Positions 17,563 through 26,881 are shown, counted from the first letter of the stretch. The stretch is DNA of 64,000 nucleotides from JADJWR01 sp963847675 (GCA_963847675.1 CAWKAP010000009.1:1-64000), one strand, 5' to 3'. A program made the numbers and translations. The notes: generated by a model not told the origin, from the sequence alone.

Positions 17563-20453
17563 AGCGCGCGCTCCTTGTCCGCCGAGCGCGTCGTGTACGC
17601 CAGCCACAGCTTTCTCGCGGTGGCCATGCCCGGGAACGACTTCAGCGGCGCGAACTGCGGCGAGGTCACCTGCTCTTCGGCGGCCTCGGCCTTGCGGATG
17701 CGCACGCGCACGTCGTACCAGCCGGCCTGGCCGGTGATCGGGTCGGAGTTCGACACGTGGCCGCCGCCTGCCGGCAGTTCCTCGCTGATCAGGTGATTGA
17801 GCAGGAAGCCCTTCTGCGATTCGTTCGCGTCCGGCGACAGCGCCCACGCCCCCGCGGCCTTGCCGATCGCGTTCCAGGTCCACACCGTGTCGGGCTCGAC
17901 CGCCTCCGAGTAGCGGCACATGCAGCGCACCTTGCCCCACTGCGATTCGACCCAGATCCAGTCGCCGTCGCCGATGCCGGCGGCGCGCGCGGTACGCGGA
18001 TTGACGAACAGGTAGTTGTGCGCGTGGATCTGCCGCAGCCACGCGTTCTGCGAGTCCCACGAGTGGTACATCGCCATCGGCCGCTGCGTGATCGCGGCGA
18101 GCGGATACTGCTGCGTGTCGGTGACCTGGACCTCGAGCGGCTCGTAGTAGAACGGCAGCGGGTCGAAGTAGGTCTCGATGCGTTCGCGCAGGTGCGCCGG
18201 CGGCTTGCGCGAGATGCCCTTGCCCTGCGCCGCGGAGCGGAACTTCTGCAGCACCTCGGAGTACAGGTGGATCAGGATCGGTTCGGCGTAGCGCGTGATG
18301 CGGTTGCGCTGCGACCATTCCAGGTAGCCCTTGTTCCAGTTGCGCATGTACTGGTAGGAGGGCGGCAGCTTGTAGTGGAAGACGCAGTTGTTCTTCTCGT
18401 ACATCTCCCACTGGTGCGGATTGGGCTCGCCGCGCATGAACTTCTCGCCGCCCTTGCCGCGCCAGCCGGACAGGAAGCCGATTCCGGAGCCGGGATCGGT
18501 CTCGTAGTTGACGACGAAGTCCGGGTAGTCGCGGAACTTGCGGCTGCCGTCGGGCCGCGTGAAGGCCGGCAGCTTCAGCCGCGAGGCCAGTTCGATCAGC
18601 ACTTCCTGGAACGGCTTGCACTCGCCGGTCGGCGGCAGCACCGGGATGCGCACCGAGTCCACCGGGCCGTCGAACTCGGAGATCGGCCGATCGAGCATCG
18701 ACATCACGTCGTGGCGCTCGAGATAGGTGGTATCCGGCAGGACGAGGTCGGCAAAGGCGGTCGTTTCCGACTGGAACGCATCGCAGACGACCAGGAACGG
18801 GATCTTGTATTCGCCGTTCTCGTCCTTGTCGTTGAGCATCTTGCGGACCTCGACGGTGTTCATCGTCGAGTTCCACGCCATGTTGGCCATGAAGATCAGC
18901 AGCGTGTCGATGCGGTACGGATCGCCGCGCCACGCATTGGTGATCACGTTGTGCATCAGGCCGTGCACCGCCAGCGGGTATTCCCACGAGAACGCCTTGT
19001 CGATGCGCACCGGCGTGCCGTCGTCGTCGACGAACAGGTCGTCCGGATCGGACGGCCAGCCGAGCGCCATGCCGTCGAGCGGGCTGTTCGGCTTCACCGC
19101 CAGCGGCGTGTTCGGCGTGCGCGCGCACGGCGGAATCGGCCGCGGGAACGGCGCCTTGTGGCGGAAGCCGCCCGGACGGTCGATCGTGCCGAGCAGCGAC
19201 ATCAGGATCGCCAGCGCGCGGATCGTCTGGAAGCCGTTCGAGTGCGCGGCCAGGCCGCGCATCGCATGAAACGCGACCGGGTTGCCGGTCACCGTGTGGT
19301 GCTCGTTGCCCCACGAGTCGGTCCAGGCGATCGGCAGCTCGATCTTCTCGTCGCGAGCGGTGATGCCCATTTCGTGCGCCAGCCGCGTGATGGTCGCCGC
19401 CGGGATGCCGGTGATCTGCGCGGCCCACTCGGGCGTGCAGTCGCGCACGCGCTCCTGCAGAAGCTGGAACGAGGGCTTGACCGGCGTGCCGTCACGCAGC
19501 GTGAAGCTGCCGAGCAGGAACGGGTCGGCGTCCTTGCTGTGCGTGATGACCGGCGCGTCGGTGACGCGGTCCCACCACAGCTTGTTCTGCGGGTCGTAGC
19601 AGGTCTCTTCTTCCGGCACCTCGGTGCGCACGAACATGCCGAACTCGTCGTTGGCCTCGTCGACGTTGACCAGCTGGCCGGCATTCGTGTAGCGGACCAG
19701 GAACTCGCGGTCATAAAGGCCGCGCGCGATGATCTCGTGGATCAGCGCCAGCAGCAGCGCGCCGTCGGTGCCCGGCTTGATCGGCACCCACTCGTCGGCG
19801 ATCGCCGAATAGCCGGTGCGCACCGGATTGATCGAGACGAAGCGGCCGCCGCGGCGCTTGAACTTCGAGATCGCGATCTTCAGCGGGTTGGAGTGATGGT
19901 CCTCCGCAGTGCCGATCATGAAGAACAGCTTGGCGCGATCGAGATCGGGCCCGCCGAATTCCCAGAACGATCCGCCGATCGTGTAGATCATCCCGGCGGC
20001 CATGTTCACCGAGCAGAAGCCGCCGTGCGCGGCGTAGTTCGGTGTGCCGAACTGGCGCGCGAACAGGCCGGTGAGCGCCTGCATCTGGTCGCGCCCGGTG
20101 AACAGGGCGAACTTCTTCGGGTCGGTGGCACGGATCTTCGCCAGCCGTTCCGCAAGGATCGTGAAGGCCTGCTCCCAGCTGATCGGCTCGAACTCGCCCG
20201 CGCCCCGCTCGGCGCCGGACTTGCGCAGCAGCGGCCGCGTCAGTCGCGCCGGCGAGTACTGCTTCATGATTCCCGACGAACCCTTGGCGCAGATCACGCC
20301 GTGGTTCAGCGGATGCTCGGGGTTGCCCTCGATGTAGCGGATCCTGCCGTCTTCCAGATGAACGCGGATGCCGCAGCGGCACGCGCACATGTAGCAGGTC
20401 GTGGTGCGGAACTCGGTTTCGCGAAGATCGGCGGTCGGATCTGAAGGGGTCAT
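17559..20453 (-). CDS. soeA: Sulfite dehydrogenase molybdopterin subunit SoeA
   Basis: A 964-residue molybdopterin-guanine-dinucleotide enzyme of the DMSO reductase superfamily that oxidises sulfite to sulfate in the cytoplasm. The N-terminus has the [4Fe-4S] motif CYMCACRC with a fourth Cys in GVICAKGSSG. A Cys in HGGFCSVNMAAG is the likely Mo ligand. The C-terminal domain has the pterin-binding MYHSWDSQNAWL and HAHNYLFVNPRTA stretches. There is no Tat signal, as expected for SoeA. PsrA/PhsA-like reductases are relatives, but gene order and sulfur-oxidation context favour SoeA. ATG 20453 is chosen as the family start. Confidence 0.88.
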   Translation of the reverse strand: MTPSDPTADLRETEFRTTTCYMCACRCGIRVHLEDGRIRYIEGNPEHPLNHGVICAKGSSGIMKQYSPARLTRPLLRKSGAERGAGEFEPISWEQAFTILAERLAKIRATDPKKFALFTGRDQMQALTGLFARQFGTPNYAAHGGFCSVNMAAGMIYTIGGSFWEFGGPDLDRAKLFFMIGTAEDHHSNPLKIAISKFKRRGGRFVSINPVRTGYSAIADEWVPIKPGTDGALLLALIHEIIARGLYDREFLVRYTNAGQLVNVDEANDEFGMFVRTEVPEEETCYDPQNKLWWDRVTDAPVITHSKDADPFLLGSFTLRDGTPVKPSFQLLQERVRDCTPEWAAQITGIPAATITRLAHEMGITARDEKIELPIAWTDSWGNEHHTVTGNPVAFHAMRGLAAHSNGFQTIRALAILMSLLGTIDRPGGFRHKAPFPRPIPPCARTPNTPLAVKPNSPLDGMALGWPSDPDDLFVDDDGTPVRIDKAFSWEYPLAVHGLMHNVITNAWRGDPYRIDTLLIFMANMAWNSTMNTVEVRKMLNDKDENGEYKIPFLVVCDAFQSETTAFADLVLPDTTYLERHDVMSMLDRPISEFDGPVDSVRIPVLPPTGECKPFQEVLIELASRLKLPAFTRPDGSRKFRDYPDFVVNYETDPGSGIGFLSGWRGKGGEKFMRGEPNPHQWEMYEKNNCVFHYKLPPSYQYMRNWNKGYLEWSQRNRITRYAEPILIHLYSEVLQKFRSAAQGKGISRKPPAHLRERIETYFDPLPFYYEPLEVQVTDTQQYPLAAITQRPMAMYHSWDSQNAWLRQIHAHNYLFVNPRTARAAGIGDGDWIWVESQWGKVRCMCRYSEAVEPDTVWTWNAIGKAAGAWALSPDANESQKGFLLNHLISEELPAGGGHVSNSDPITGQAGWYDVRVRIRKAEAAEEQVTSPQFAPLKSFPGMATARKLWLAYTTRSADKERAL

Positions 20454-20967
20454 CGAAGGGCTCGGAACACAGCGCAATCAGAGCGGACTTTGCCTACCGC
20501 TGGAGGAGTGCAGACCGTTCGAGGTCAATGCGTCATCAGGGTCCGCTGTCTCGTGGCCGGCACGCTTCCGGCCAAGGACGCACTGCGTGCCTTGCCCCGG
20601 GCGGCTCCGCGTCGCCGCCGCCATGTCAACAGCCTGCGGCAGGCGCGCCGACGCCGCGCTCAATTAGGCATGGCGATGGACGATGACGTCTACACCCGCG
20701 TGGTAGGGGACGTTCTCACCCACGTGGGTGATATCGCGGTGGAACGGCCATCCTGATGCGGGGATTGCGATATAAACGCCGAGGGGAGCTCGACGCGCAA
20801 GCGGTGCCGGGACTCGCGGATCGCAAGAGAAATTCGGACAACCTGGTGGCGCAGATCTTTTCTCGGGATTTCAGCAGCGGTCGATACGCGGCCGCCGCGC
20901 GGCCGCCGCGCGAGCAGTTCGCCGGCGCGCCCGGCTGGATGCGTTGCGACGCGCCGGGTGCAGCGCG
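20454..20967. other. Divergent intergenic region upstream of soeABC
   Basis: This 514-base gap lies between leftward soeA and a rightward phosphodiesterase gene. Short frames in it have chance-like composition. Its notable content is a pair of palindromic motifs at 20693-20731, listed separately. No clear sigma-70 promoter is seen. Confidence 0.45.
20693..20731. promoter_or_regulatory. Tandem palindromic motif (CACCCRYGTGG), candidate operator
   Basis: Two copies of CACCC-RY-GTGG occur 24 bases apart, at 20693-20703 and 20717-20727. The second sits inside a perfect 16-base palindrome (TCACCCACGTGGGTGA, 20716-20731). A third copy lies upstream of sat at 35367-35377. Shared palindromes before two sulfite-oxidation genes suggest a common regulator, but none is identified. 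Confidence 0.4.
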
Positions 20968-21480
20968 ATGAAGATCGCCGTGGTCTCCGACAGCCATGAC
21001 GACAGCCGCCGACTCGCGGCGGCCGTCGCGCAGGCGCGCGACTGGGGTGCGCGGGCGATTCTGCACTGTGGCGACATCATCGGACCGAACACGCTGAATG
21101 AGGCGCTGGCGCTCGGCTTGCCGGTGCACGCGGTGCACGGCAACAACCTTGGCGACCTGCCGCGGATGATGCGTGCGGCACATGAGTCCGCCGGCGCGCT
21201 GATGTACTACGGCGGCGATGCCAGCCTGGAGCTCGGCGGCCGGCGCTTGTTCATGATTCACTATCCGCACCTGGCGCGCGGCATGGCCGCCACCGGCGAC
21301 TTCGACGTCGTGTTCTGCGGGCACAGCCACGAGGCGGCGATCGAACCGACCGAGAACGTGCGCGGCGGACGCACGTTGCTGGTCAACCCCGGCACCGTTG
21401 CCGGCCTCGGCGCACCGGCGACCTTCGTGCTCGGGGATCTTGCCGATCTGTCCTTCGAAGTGCGGCACCTGGAAGGCTGA
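20968..21480 (+). CDS. YfcE/MJ0936-type metallophosphodiesterase
   Basis: A 170-residue calcineurin-like phosphodiesterase. The metal-binding motifs appear in order: SDSHDD at the N-terminus, HCGDIIG, HGNNLGD, the MIHYPH segment, and FCGHSHEAAI near residue 115. These coordinate a dinuclear metal centre. Members hydrolyse phosphodiesters of nucleotides or nucleic acids; the natural substrate is usually unknown. It is followed three bases later by a dienelactone-hydrolase-like gene, which suggests co-transcription. Confidence 0.88.
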   Translation: MKIAVVSDSHDDSRRLAAAVAQARDWGARAILHCGDIIGPNTLNEALALGLPVHAVHGNNLGDLPRMMRAAHESAGALMYYGGDASLELGGRRLFMIHYPHLARGMAATGDFDVVFCGHSHEAAIEPTENVRGGRTLLVNPGTVAGLGAPATFVLGDLADLSFEVRHLEG

Positions 21481-21483
21481 GCC

Positions 21484-22278
21484 ATGCGCAACCCTGCCGC
21501 AGCGACACTGGCGTCGGCCGCAGGCGCGTTGCTGATTGCCGTTGCCGCGCAGGCGCAGACGCTGGAGAGCTCCAGCGTGCCCACGCCGCAGTACGCGGTG
21601 CCGATCGAGATCGCCCGGCCGGCGGGAAGCGGCCCGTTTCCCCCCGTGCTGTACATCCACGCCAAGCGCGGTTTCGAGGACGAAGACCGCGCGCATCTGC
21701 GCGAGCTGGCGGCGCAGGGCTTCCTGGTGCTGGCGCCCGACTGGCAGAAGGGCAACATGATCGAGCGCTGGCCGGATCGGCACTATCCGGAGACCGAGGT
21801 CGACGTCGAGGCGGCGCTCGATGCGCTGCTCAAGCGCAGCGACGTGTGCAAGGGGCCGGTGGGCATCGTCGCGCTGTCGCGCGGGCCGTACTTCGCGATC
21901 CGCCTGGCCGCCAAGCGGCCGCAGGACATCGCCGCGATCGTGTCGTACTACGGGCACTTCCAGAACCCCAATGCGCCGGAGCCGCAGCAGCTCTTTTCGG
22001 TGGCGCCGGAGGTCACGAAGATCACGGCGCCGACGCTGATGATCATTGGCGACGCGGACTTCGAGCTGCGGCGCATGGTCAACGGCCGCGCGTTCTACGC
22101 GCTGTGGCAGCGCGGCGTTCCGGTCGAGCTGCAGATGTATCCGATGGCACGGCGCGCCTTCGATTTCCGCCAGGATGCGTCGCCGGAGGAGAAGGTGGCC
22201 AGGCGCCACGCGCGGCAGCGCGCGCGCGACTGGCTGATCAGGTACATGAAGCTCGACGCCGACGCGCGTTGTCGCTAG
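21484..22278 (+). CDS. Secreted dienelactone-hydrolase-like alpha/beta hydrolase
   Basis: A 264-residue protein with a signal peptide (cleavage near AAQAQ) and the dienelactone hydrolase fold. VLYIHAKRGFEDEDRAHL forms the oxyanion region and HLRELAAQGFLVLAPDW is typical. The nucleophile elbow is IVALSRGPYFA, where Ser replaces the usual Cys and the first small residue is Ala. APTLMIIGDAD carries the catalytic Asp. The expected His may lie in the C-terminal region, where MYPMARRAFDF replaces the usual YPGAxHGF; no His is seen at that point, so activity is uncertain. It directly precedes aprMBA but has no obvious sulfur role. Confidence 0.75.
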   Translation: MRNPAAATLASAAGALLIAVAAQAQTLESSSVPTPQYAVPIEIARPAGSGPFPPVLYIHAKRGFEDEDRAHLRELAAQGFLVLAPDWQKGNMIERWPDRHYPETEVDVEAALDALLKRSDVCKGPVGIVALSRGPYFAIRLAAKRPQDIAAIVSYYGHFQNPNAPEPQQLFSVAPEVTKITAPTLMIIGDADFELRRMVNGRAFYALWQRGVPVELQMYPMARRAFDFRQDASPEEKVARRHARQRARDWLIRYMKLDADARCR

Positions 22279-22396
22279 AGGGCGTGCGTCTTCCGGGTCG
22301 CATGAATGCAACGTCACTCGGTGCCGTCGATGAACGCCAGGGCGGGCGCGCCCGGCCGGTGCTTAGAATTCGCCACTAAAGGGGAGGAGTAAAGCA

Positions 22397-23221
22397 ATGC
22401 TCAGCAGCAATCCGTTTGCCGCGCTTGCGGCGTCCATACCCCCTGCCGTAATCCAGACCTACGTGATCGTCATGATCATTCTGGTCGCGGCCGGGACACT
22501 GTTCGATGTCGTGCACAAGGGCAGCGCCAGGTATTTCTTCGCCAACCTGCGCAAGTCGAAAGCCAAGGGCAGGCCGCTTGGCGGCGGCGAGCTGGCGTCG
22601 ATCGCCGTGCAGACCGCGGTGGTCGATGTCCTGACCTCCGGCGAGTTCTGCAACCCGCGCCGCCGCGTCGCCCATCTGCTGACCATGTACGGATTCGTGA
22701 TCCACGTCGTCACCACCGCCATCATGGTGTTCGGCTACCCGACGCCCGCCACGCCCGCGCCGGCAATCCTGCCGCAGCTGTGGTGGCTGGGCGGATTGAT
22801 GGCCGCCGTCGGCGGCTACTGGTTCTGGTTCTTCATCCGCGTCGACGTCGCCGCCGAAGGCGGTTCGCCGCTTCGCGTGATGCGCGCCGACCTGTTCATC
22901 CTGTCGCTGCTGGCCAGCGTCACCTTCGGCCTGATCTGGGCGGCGGCCGGCGCCGGGACCGGCGTCGTGTTCGGCCTGTATGTGATCGCCACGACGGTGC
23001 TGTTCGCCGGCGTGCCGTGGTCGAAGTTCGCGCACATGTTCTTCAAGCCGGCGGCGGCCTTCGAGAAGAGGGTATCCGAGGCCAACAGCACGGCCCAGAA
23101 CCTGCCGACGCAGACCCGTGATGATCCCGAACAGCAGAAGAGACACTCCATGGAACTGTTGCGAGACGCGCCGATGGACATGGGGCTTGGCATCAAGCGC
23201 GAAGCGCCCCGCCACTATTGA
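22397..23221 (+). CDS. aprM: APS reductase membrane anchor AprM
   Basis: A 274-residue membrane protein with about five hydrophobic helices (first IQTYVIVMIILVAAGTLF, second HLLTMYGFVIHVVTTAIMVF) followed by a charged C-terminal tail. His residues in the second helix could bind haem b. It matches AprM, the anchor that replaces QmoABC in many sulfur-oxidising betaproteobacteria and links AprBA to the quinone pool. The identification rests mainly on its position immediately before aprB. Start ATG 22397 follows GGGGAGGAG. Confidence 0.85.
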   Translation: MLSSNPFAALAASIPPAVIQTYVIVMIILVAAGTLFDVVHKGSARYFFANLRKSKAKGRPLGGGELASIAVQTAVVDVLTSGEFCNPRRRVAHLLTMYGFVIHVVTTAIMVFGYPTPATPAPAILPQLWWLGGLMAAVGGYWFWFFIRVDVAAEGGSPLRVMRADLFILSLLASVTFGLIWAAAGAGTGVVFGLYVIATTVLFAGVPWSKFAHMFFKPAAAFEKRVSEANSTAQNLPTQTRDDPEQQKRHSMELLRDAPMDMGLGIKREAPRHY

Positions 23222-23272
23222 GTTCACAAGCAGCCCGCTAGTTCTGTTGGAATAGAAAAGGAGCCGGACTAA

Positions 23273-23752
23273 ATGCCTACCTTCGTCTATATGACAAGGT
23301 GCGACGGATGCGGACATTGCGTCGACATCTGCCCGTCGGACATCATGCACATCGATAAGACCTATCGCCGTGCCTACAACATCGAGCCGAACATGTGCTG
23401 GGAGTGCTACTCGTGCGTGAAGGCATGCCCGCAGCATGCGATCGACGTGCGCGGATATGCCGACTTTGCCCCGCTCGGCCACAGCGTTCGCGTTCACCGT
23501 GACGAACAGAAAGGCACCATCGCCTGGCGGATCAAATTCCGCAACGGCACGGAAAAGAACTTCCTGTCGCCCATTACCACCAAGCCCTGGGGGACGGCGA
23601 TTCCCAAGCTCGCGGATGTTCAGGCGCCCAGCCGGGAAATGCGCGACAGCGAGCTGCTGTACAACGAGCCGAGGTATATCCGCCTGGACGACGGTGGTCT
23701 GCATACGCTTCAGTCCGCCGGCCTCAAGATGAAGAAAGGGGTGTATTACTAA
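23273..23752 (+). CDS. aprB: Adenylylsulfate reductase beta subunit AprB
   Basis: A 159-residue iron-sulfur protein. Two classical clusters are visible: CDGCGHCVDICP at the N-terminus and CWECYSCVKACP near residue 45, giving two [4Fe-4S] centres of different potential. The C-terminal tail (YIRLDDGGLHTLQSAGLKMK) wraps AprA in known structures. In sulfur oxidisers the complex works in reverse, turning sulfite plus AMP into APS. The stop overlaps the aprA start (TAATG), so the two are translated together. AAGGAG precedes the start. Confidence 0.95.
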   Translation: MPTFVYMTRCDGCGHCVDICPSDIMHIDKTYRRAYNIEPNMCWECYSCVKACPQHAIDVRGYADFAPLGHSVRVHRDEQKGTIAWRIKFRNGTEKNFLSPITTKPWGTAIPKLADVQAPSREMRDSELLYNEPRYIRLDDGGLHTLQSAGLKMKKGVYY

Positions 23753-25620
23753 TGGCCTACAAAACGATCATCGAAGACGGCATCGACATCCTGGTCGTCG
23801 GTGCAGGCCTCGGCGGCACGGGTGCCGCGTGGGAGGCCCGGTTCTGGGGGCAGGACAAGAAGATTGTCATTGCCGAGAAGGCCAACATGGATCGCTCCGG
23901 TGCAGTCGCCCAGGGCCTGTACGCGATCAACTGCTACATGGGCACCCGCTGGGGCGAAAACAAGCCGGAGGATCACGTCCGCTACGCACGCATCGACCTG
24001 ATGGGGCTGGTGCGCGAAGACCTGCTGTTCGACATGGCCCGCCACGTCGACTCCACGGTGCATCAGTTCGAGGAGTGGGGCCTGCCCATCATGAAGAACC
24101 CGAAGACCGGGCGCTACCTGCGGGAAGGGCGATGGCAGATCATGATTCACGGCGAGTCCTACAAGCCCATCGTGTCCGAGGCCGCCAAGAAGTCGGCAGA
24201 CAAGGTCTTCAACCGCATCTGCGTCACCCACCTGCTGATGGACGACAGCAGGGAGAACCGGATTGCCGGTGCCGTCGGCTTCAACGTCCGCACGGGCGAC
24301 TATCACGTGTTCAAGTCCAAGACCGTGATCTGCGGGGCGGGCGGCGCCTCCAACATCTTCAAGCCGCGCTCCGTCGGCGAAGGTTCCGGCCGCACCTGGT
24401 ATGCGCCGTGGTCGTCCGCGTCTGCCTACGGGCTGATGATCAACGCCGGCGCCAAGATGACGCAGATGGAAAACCGCATCGTGCTGGCGCGCTTCAAGGA
24501 CGGCTATGGCCCGGTCGGCGCCTATTTCCTGCACCTGAAGACCTATACGCAGAACTGTCTCGGCGAAGAGTACGAATCGAAGTGGTTCCCCGAACTGCAG
24601 AAAATGGTCGGCAAGGAATATCTGGATCCGGAGGCCTCGCATCTGACCCATCGGCCGATCCCGACCTGTCTGCGCAACCATGCCTTGATCAACGAAGTGA
24701 ATGCCGGCCGGGGCCCCATTCACATGGTGACCATGCGCGCCTTCCAGGACCCTCATCTCGAAGAGGTCGGCTGGGAAAACTTCCTCGGCATGACGGTCGG
24801 CCAGGCGGTCCTGTGGGCAGCCACCGATGTGGATCCCAAGAACGAGAACCCCGAGCTGACCACCTCCGAGCCCTACGTGATGGGCTCGCACGCGACCGGC
24901 TCGGGGGCCTGGTGCTCGGGTCCCGAGGACGTCTCCCCGCCCGAGTATTTCTGGGGCTACAACCGCATGACGACGATCGAAGGCCTGTTCGGCGCCGGTG
25001 ACGCCGTCGGCGGCACGCCGCATGCGTTCTCGTCCGGTTCGTTCACCGAAGGCCGTCTCGCCGCGAAGGCGGCCTGCAAGTACATCGACGACGGCAAGGC
25101 GGAAGGCATCGTCGTATCGGATGAGCAGATCAACCGCCGCAAGGAGGAGATCTACAAGCCCCTGGAGCATTACCGGATCTTCCGCAATGCGATCGTGGCG
25201 GGCAGCGTCAACCCGCACTACATCAATCCCAAGCAGGGCCTCGACCGCCTGCAGAAACTGATGGACGAGTACTGCGGCGGCGTGACCGTCAACTACATGA
25301 CCAACGAGAAGCTCCTGCATATCGGTCTGAAGAAGCTCAGGATCATGGAGGAGGACCTGGAGAGCCTGGCCGCCGAGGACGTTCACGAGTTGCTGCGCGC
25401 CTGGGAGCTGAAGCACCGTCATCGCGCTGCGGAGTGCGTGACTCACCACACCCTGTTCCGCAAGGAGACCCGCTGGCCGGGCTACTACTACCGCGGCGAT
25501 GCCATGAAGCTGGACGACGAAAACTGGCACGTGCTGACGGTTTCGCGTCGCGATCCGAAAACCGGCGAGTACACGATGGAAAAGGCGCCTTGTTATCACC
25601 TGGTGGGTGCGGACGAGTAG
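23752..25620 (+). CDS. aprA: Adenylylsulfate reductase alpha subunit AprA
   Basis: A 622-residue flavoprotein of the fumarate reductase/succinate dehydrogenase superfamily. The FAD-binding fold opens with ILVVGAGLGGTGAAWEARFW, and GAGGASNIFKPRSVGEG, GLFGAGDAVGGTPHAFSSGS and the C-terminal RWPGYYYRGDAMKLDD are AprA signatures. It catalyses sulfite + AMP to adenosine 5'-phosphosulfate at the flavin N5. Length is normal and no key region is missing. Its product, APS, would be the substrate for Sat encoded at 33949-35184. Confidence 0.96.
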   Translation: MAYKTIIEDGIDILVVGAGLGGTGAAWEARFWGQDKKIVIAEKANMDRSGAVAQGLYAINCYMGTRWGENKPEDHVRYARIDLMGLVREDLLFDMARHVDSTVHQFEEWGLPIMKNPKTGRYLREGRWQIMIHGESYKPIVSEAAKKSADKVFNRICVTHLLMDDSRENRIAGAVGFNVRTGDYHVFKSKTVICGAGGASNIFKPRSVGEGSGRTWYAPWSSASAYGLMINAGAKMTQMENRIVLARFKDGYGPVGAYFLHLKTYTQNCLGEEYESKWFPELQKMVGKEYLDPEASHLTHRPIPTCLRNHALINEVNAGRGPIHMVTMRAFQDPHLEEVGWENFLGMTVGQAVLWAATDVDPKNENPELTTSEPYVMGSHATGSGAWCSGPEDVSPPEYFWGYNRMTTIEGLFGAGDAVGGTPHAFSSGSFTEGRLAAKAACKYIDDGKAEGIVVSDEQINRRKEEIYKPLEHYRIFRNAIVAGSVNPHYINPKQGLDRLQKLMDEYCGGVTVNYMTNEKLLHIGLKKLRIMEEDLESLAAEDVHELLRAWELKHRHRAAECVTHHTLFRKETRWPGYYYRGDAMKLDDENWHVLTVSRRDPKTGEYTMEKAPCYHLVGADE

Positions 25621-25627
25621 CCATATC

Positions 25628-25662
25628 CGCGGGCAGGAGTTCGCACCGAACTTCTGCCCGCG
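25628..25662 (+). terminator. Strong hairpin after aprA
   Basis: A 16-base stem starting CGCGGGCAG (one G-T wobble) closes a 3-base CAC loop eight bases after the aprA stop. No T-run follows, so it may act as a 3' stabiliser or partial terminator between aprMBA and the following accessory genes. Confidence 0.6.
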
Positions 25663-25745
25663 CGCAGAAATGACCCGCATGTCGCCGGTCGGTCCTTTCC
25701 GCGCGTCCTATTGAACTCGCCCCTTTCGGCCACAGAGAACCGCGC

Positions 25746-26096
25746 GTGAACATCATTGAAAAAGCCGACGACGAGATTCGGGCCATGGCGGACCCCTTGT
25801 GGCGCGACCTCCTCAAGGGTTCCAACGAAGGCAAGTACGGCGAATTCGTCAGGAATTTTTCGAGTTCCCTGGCGCTTGCCATGGATCAGGTCGTGGTGAA
25901 CCACCAGTTCGCAAACAGCGAGCTGGCCAGGAACCTGTCCGAGGATTTCGACCATCTGGGCATCATTCGCCGGGGGGAACACGTGACGGTCCTGTACCGG
26001 CAAAGGAGCACCAAGAAGGAGGGCGAATGGCTCGGCAGACTTGTCCTTGGTTACGAGAACGGACAGGTCAGGATTTTTGGTGCGTCCATCTTCTGA
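25746..26096 (+). CDS. Conserved hypothetical protein downstream of aprA
   Basis: A 116-residue cytoplasmic protein from a GTG at 25746 with a modest GAGAA ribosome site. It has no signal peptide or membrane helix, an N-terminal helical acidic region (IIEKADDEIRAMADPLWRDL), and a C-terminal beta-rich part (YRQRSTKKEGEWLGRLVLGY). The overall look suggests a small SnoaL- or NTF2-like alpha+beta fold, but no signature confirms it. Twenty bases separate it from the FKBP gene, so the two are probably co-transcribed with or after aprMBA. Function unknown. Confidence 0.65.
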   Translation: MNIIEKADDEIRAMADPLWRDLLKGSNEGKYGEFVRNFSSSLALAMDQVVVNHQFANSELARNLSEDFDHLGIIRRGEHVTVLYRQRSTKKEGEWLGRLVLGYENGQVRIFGASIF

Positions 26097-26116
26097 GCCG
26101 CTGATTCGGATTCGGC

Positions 26117-26626
26117 ATGAGTGAAACCATCCAGGACGGCAAGTTCGTCGAACTGACCTACAGGGTGACCGACAGGAAATCGGGGCACGTCCTCACCCGG
26201 GTCGACTTCCCGTTGGGCTACGTTCACGGCCACAATGAAATTCTTGCGCCTTTCGTCCACAAGGAACTGGAAGGCAGGTCGGCGGGCGACGTGATCGAGG
26301 TGCCGATCGACGGCAACCTGATCTTCGGCCCCAGAGACGAGTCGCTCGTTTTCACCGATCACCTCGAGAACGTTCCCGAGGAGTATCGGCAGGTCGGCAC
26401 CTCCATTCTCATGGAGAACGACAGCGGCCAGACGCGCAGCTTCATCGTGACGCGGATCGACGACGAAACGCTGACCGTCGACGGCAACAATCCGCTTTGC
26501 GGCAGGGAGGTCGTCTTCACCCTCGAGATCCTGACGGTGCGCGACGCATCCGGCGACGAGATGAAGGCCGGCGGAGCGACCGGCGCGCAGCCGGATGTCG
26601 ACCCGTCACTCATGAGACCCGTTTGA
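26117..26626 (+). CDS. SlyD-like FKBP-type peptidyl-prolyl isomerase
   Basis: A 169-residue SlyD-like protein. The N-terminal FKBP half has FVELTYRVTDRKSGHVL, an inserted flap follows (HGHNEILAPFVHKELEGRSA), and the C-terminal FKBP strand region is DGNNPLCGREVVFTLEI, equivalent to the GNHPLAGK signature of SlyD. SlyD proteins speed proline isomerisation and act as chaperones, including for metal and redox enzymes. The usual His-rich tail is missing. Its place next to aprMBA suggests a role in folding or maturing a sulfur-oxidation enzyme (inference). Confidence 0.85.
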   Translation: MSETIQDGKFVELTYRVTDRKSGHVLTRVDFPLGYVHGHNEILAPFVHKELEGRSAGDVIEVPIDGNLIFGPRDESLVFTDHLENVPEEYRQVGTSILMENDSGQTRSFIVTRIDDETLTVDGNNPLCGREVVFTLEILTVRDASGDEMKAGGATGAQPDVDPSLMRPV

Positions 26627-26710
26627 GCAGCGGTGTTCGATGGCGTCGAACAATGCGACTGTAGTGACTTGTGCATGCGATCCTGACTTCATGGCAGAAA
26701 GAGGCAACTT

Positions 26711-26881
26711 ATGAGCGAGCAAACTAGCGAGCAGAAGCCCGTCACCAAGGTGCCTGACGGGCATTCGCGTTTCCTGACAACCCGTCAGATGCCGCCAAAC
26801 GAAAAAGGGTTTGTCGGTTACGAAACCGTCTGGGAGCCGTTCCAGAAGGAAGCCGAATACAAGACGCCGAAGCGGCCGTAG
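26711..26881 (+). CDS. Small 56-residue conserved-looking protein
   Basis: ATG 26711 lies behind AAAGAGG and opens a 56-residue frame with coherent, non-repetitive sequence (GHSRFLTTRQMPPNEKGFVG, then a tail rich in Lys, Glu and Tyr ending KTPKRP). Its codon use resembles the neighbours. There is no signal peptide or membrane helix. It follows the SlyD-like gene on the same strand by 84 bases and may belong to the apr accessory group. No family is recognised. Confidence 0.5.
   Translation: MSEQTSEQKPVTKVPDGHSRFLTTRQMPPNEKGFVGYETVWEPFQKEAEYKTPKRP

Noticed and set aside
17757..20444. 895-codon open frame opposite soeA
   Set aside because: It lies fully antisense to soeA, is extremely rich in Arg, His and Val, and has no domain. 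High G+C makes long antisense frames common.
15836..20453. Polysulfide, thiosulfate or DMSO reductase instead of SoeABC
   Set aside because: The subunit families overlap, but SoeA lacks a Tat signal and the neighbourhood is sulfur-oxidising, which favours sulfite dehydrogenase. A phylogeny would settle it.
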